Program-made: the position numbers and the translations under genes | Part shown: positions 63,508-64,000 of the stretch, one piece after another | Numbering within the stretch: position 1 is the stretch's first letter | Layout: each line of letters starts with the position of its first letter | Assembly (NCBI RefSeq): GCF_036227205.1 | Contig: NZ_CP109442.1 | Span: 8,184,001 to 8,248,000, forward strand | Origin: Amycolatopsis sp. NBC_01480 | GTDB lineage: Bacteria > Actinomycetota > Actinomycetes > Mycobacteriales > Pseudonocardiaceae | DNA: 64,000 nucleotides | Direction of reading: 5' to 3' | The notes under the pieces: model-generated | Database searches by the model: none | What the model was told of the DNA's origin: nothing | Seen by the model: only the letters and a program-made list of their open reading frames with translations

Positions 63508-64000
63508 ATGAACGACACCTGGTGTGTGCCCGGGTACGCCGAAGTGGACGTGCTCGGTACCGGCGGTTTCGGCCGGGTCGTGCTGGCCAAGCACGAGGCT
63601 TCGGGGCAGATGGCGGCGATCAAGTACCTGCACGCGGACTTCCTGGCCGACGCGGCGATCCTGGACGGGTTCCGGCGGGAGGCGTGGATGCTCTCCGGCG
63701 TGCGGAGCCCGCACGTGGTCCGGCTGTTCGATTTCGTCGAGACGCCGCAGGGCGCCGCGCTGGTCATGGAGGCGGTGCCGGGTGTGTCGCTGCGCGCGCT
63801 GCTGGCAGCGGAGAACGTGCTGGCGCCCGAAGCGGCGCTGACGATCCTGAAGGGCTCGCTGCTCGGCCTCGCCGACGCGCACGCGGTCGGCGTCGTCCAC
63901 CGCGACTACAAGCCGGCGAACGTGCTGGTGTCGCGGGAAGGGGCGTCGAAGCTGGTCGACTTCGGACTGGCCACTTTGGACGGACACAACGGACTGACCG
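63508..64000 (+). CDS. Ser/Thr protein kinase, 5' part (runs off the window)
   Basis: The first 164 residues are visible. Glycine-rich loop [10 protein letters not shown] (16-25), catalytic Lys in AIKYL (39), [11 protein letters not shown] (131-141) and DFG (151-153), so a full kinase N-lobe and catalytic loop. ATG 63508 has GCGGGG close upstream and no earlier in-frame start is plausible. Unlike the kinase at 20379-22619 its glycine loop is normal. Activation loop, any TM helix and the C-terminal domain lie beyond 64000. Confidence 0.93.
   Translation, partial: MNDTWCVPGYAEVDVLGTGGFGRVVLAKHEASGQMAAIKYLHADFLADAAILDGFRREAWMLSGVRSPHVVRLFDFVETPQGAALVMEAVPGVSLRALLAAENVLAPEAALTILKGSLLGLADAHAVGVVHRDYKPANVLVSREGASKLVDFGLATLDGHNGLT

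Overview
The window is about 70% G+C throughout, uses GTG/TTG starts, packs genes tightly with 4-nt ATGA overlaps, and carries many regulators, ABC transporters and lipoproteins. This fits a soil actinomycete of the Pseudonocardiaceae; Amycolatopsis is my best guess (inference, not tested). No rRNA, tRNA, CRISPR array, insertion sequence or integrase was seen.

Region 1 (1-11056): a glycine betaine / dimethylglycine / sarcosine oxidation operon: 3' end of glyA, soxB-soxD-soxA-soxG, purU, a dimethylglycine/sarcosine dehydrogenase and a cyclohydrolase-like protein. Methyl groups go to tetrahydrofolate, and the C1-folate pool and glycine are handled by PurU, the cyclohydrolase and GlyA. A short-chain dehydrogenase behind a TetR-type palindrome and a zinc alcohol dehydrogenase follow. 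Region 2 (11106-17330, minus): an amino-sugar ABC importer with a GH3 N-acetylglucosaminidase, laid out like Streptomyces dasABCD with two DasR-like operators but no dasR here, next to NADP glutamate dehydrogenase.

Region 3 (17510-28640): a secreted SH3/CHAP-like protein, an FHA protein divergent from an MmpS-like lipoprotein, a Ser/Thr kinase whose glycine-rich loop has no glycines, an acyl-CoA ligase, a DinB-like protein, a divergent MarR/FUSC exporter pair, and two families of extragenic palindromes. Region 4 (28638-35210): an enolase-superfamily acid-sugar dehydratase divergent from a dipeptide-type ABC importer, with a 14-bp perfect palindrome between them.

Region 5 (35276-48601): mixed accessory genes: RibD-like reductase, cytochrome P450, proline iminopeptidase, SDR/TetR pairs with clear operators, GNAT, lipoprotein, a PfkB homologue with a changed catalytic motif, a DUF574 methyltransferase, an ECF42-type sigma factor with its DGPF partner and likely autoregulated promoter, and an Erm rRNA methylase preceded by a 12-codon leader peptide with an Arg-x-Arg motif and attenuator-like hairpins. 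Region 6 (48759-53174): sdhCAB with a divergent LysR regulator. Region 7 (53212-61988): a metallo-beta-lactamase protein, a long hairpin terminator, and a GntR-controlled aromatic ring-cleavage cluster (flavin hydroxylase, fumarylacetoacetase-type hydrolase, extradiol dioxygenase, tautomerase, SDR, TetR, MFS). Region 8 (62053-64000): a frame-disrupted pseudogene, a lipoprotein and the 5' part of a second Ser/Thr kinase.
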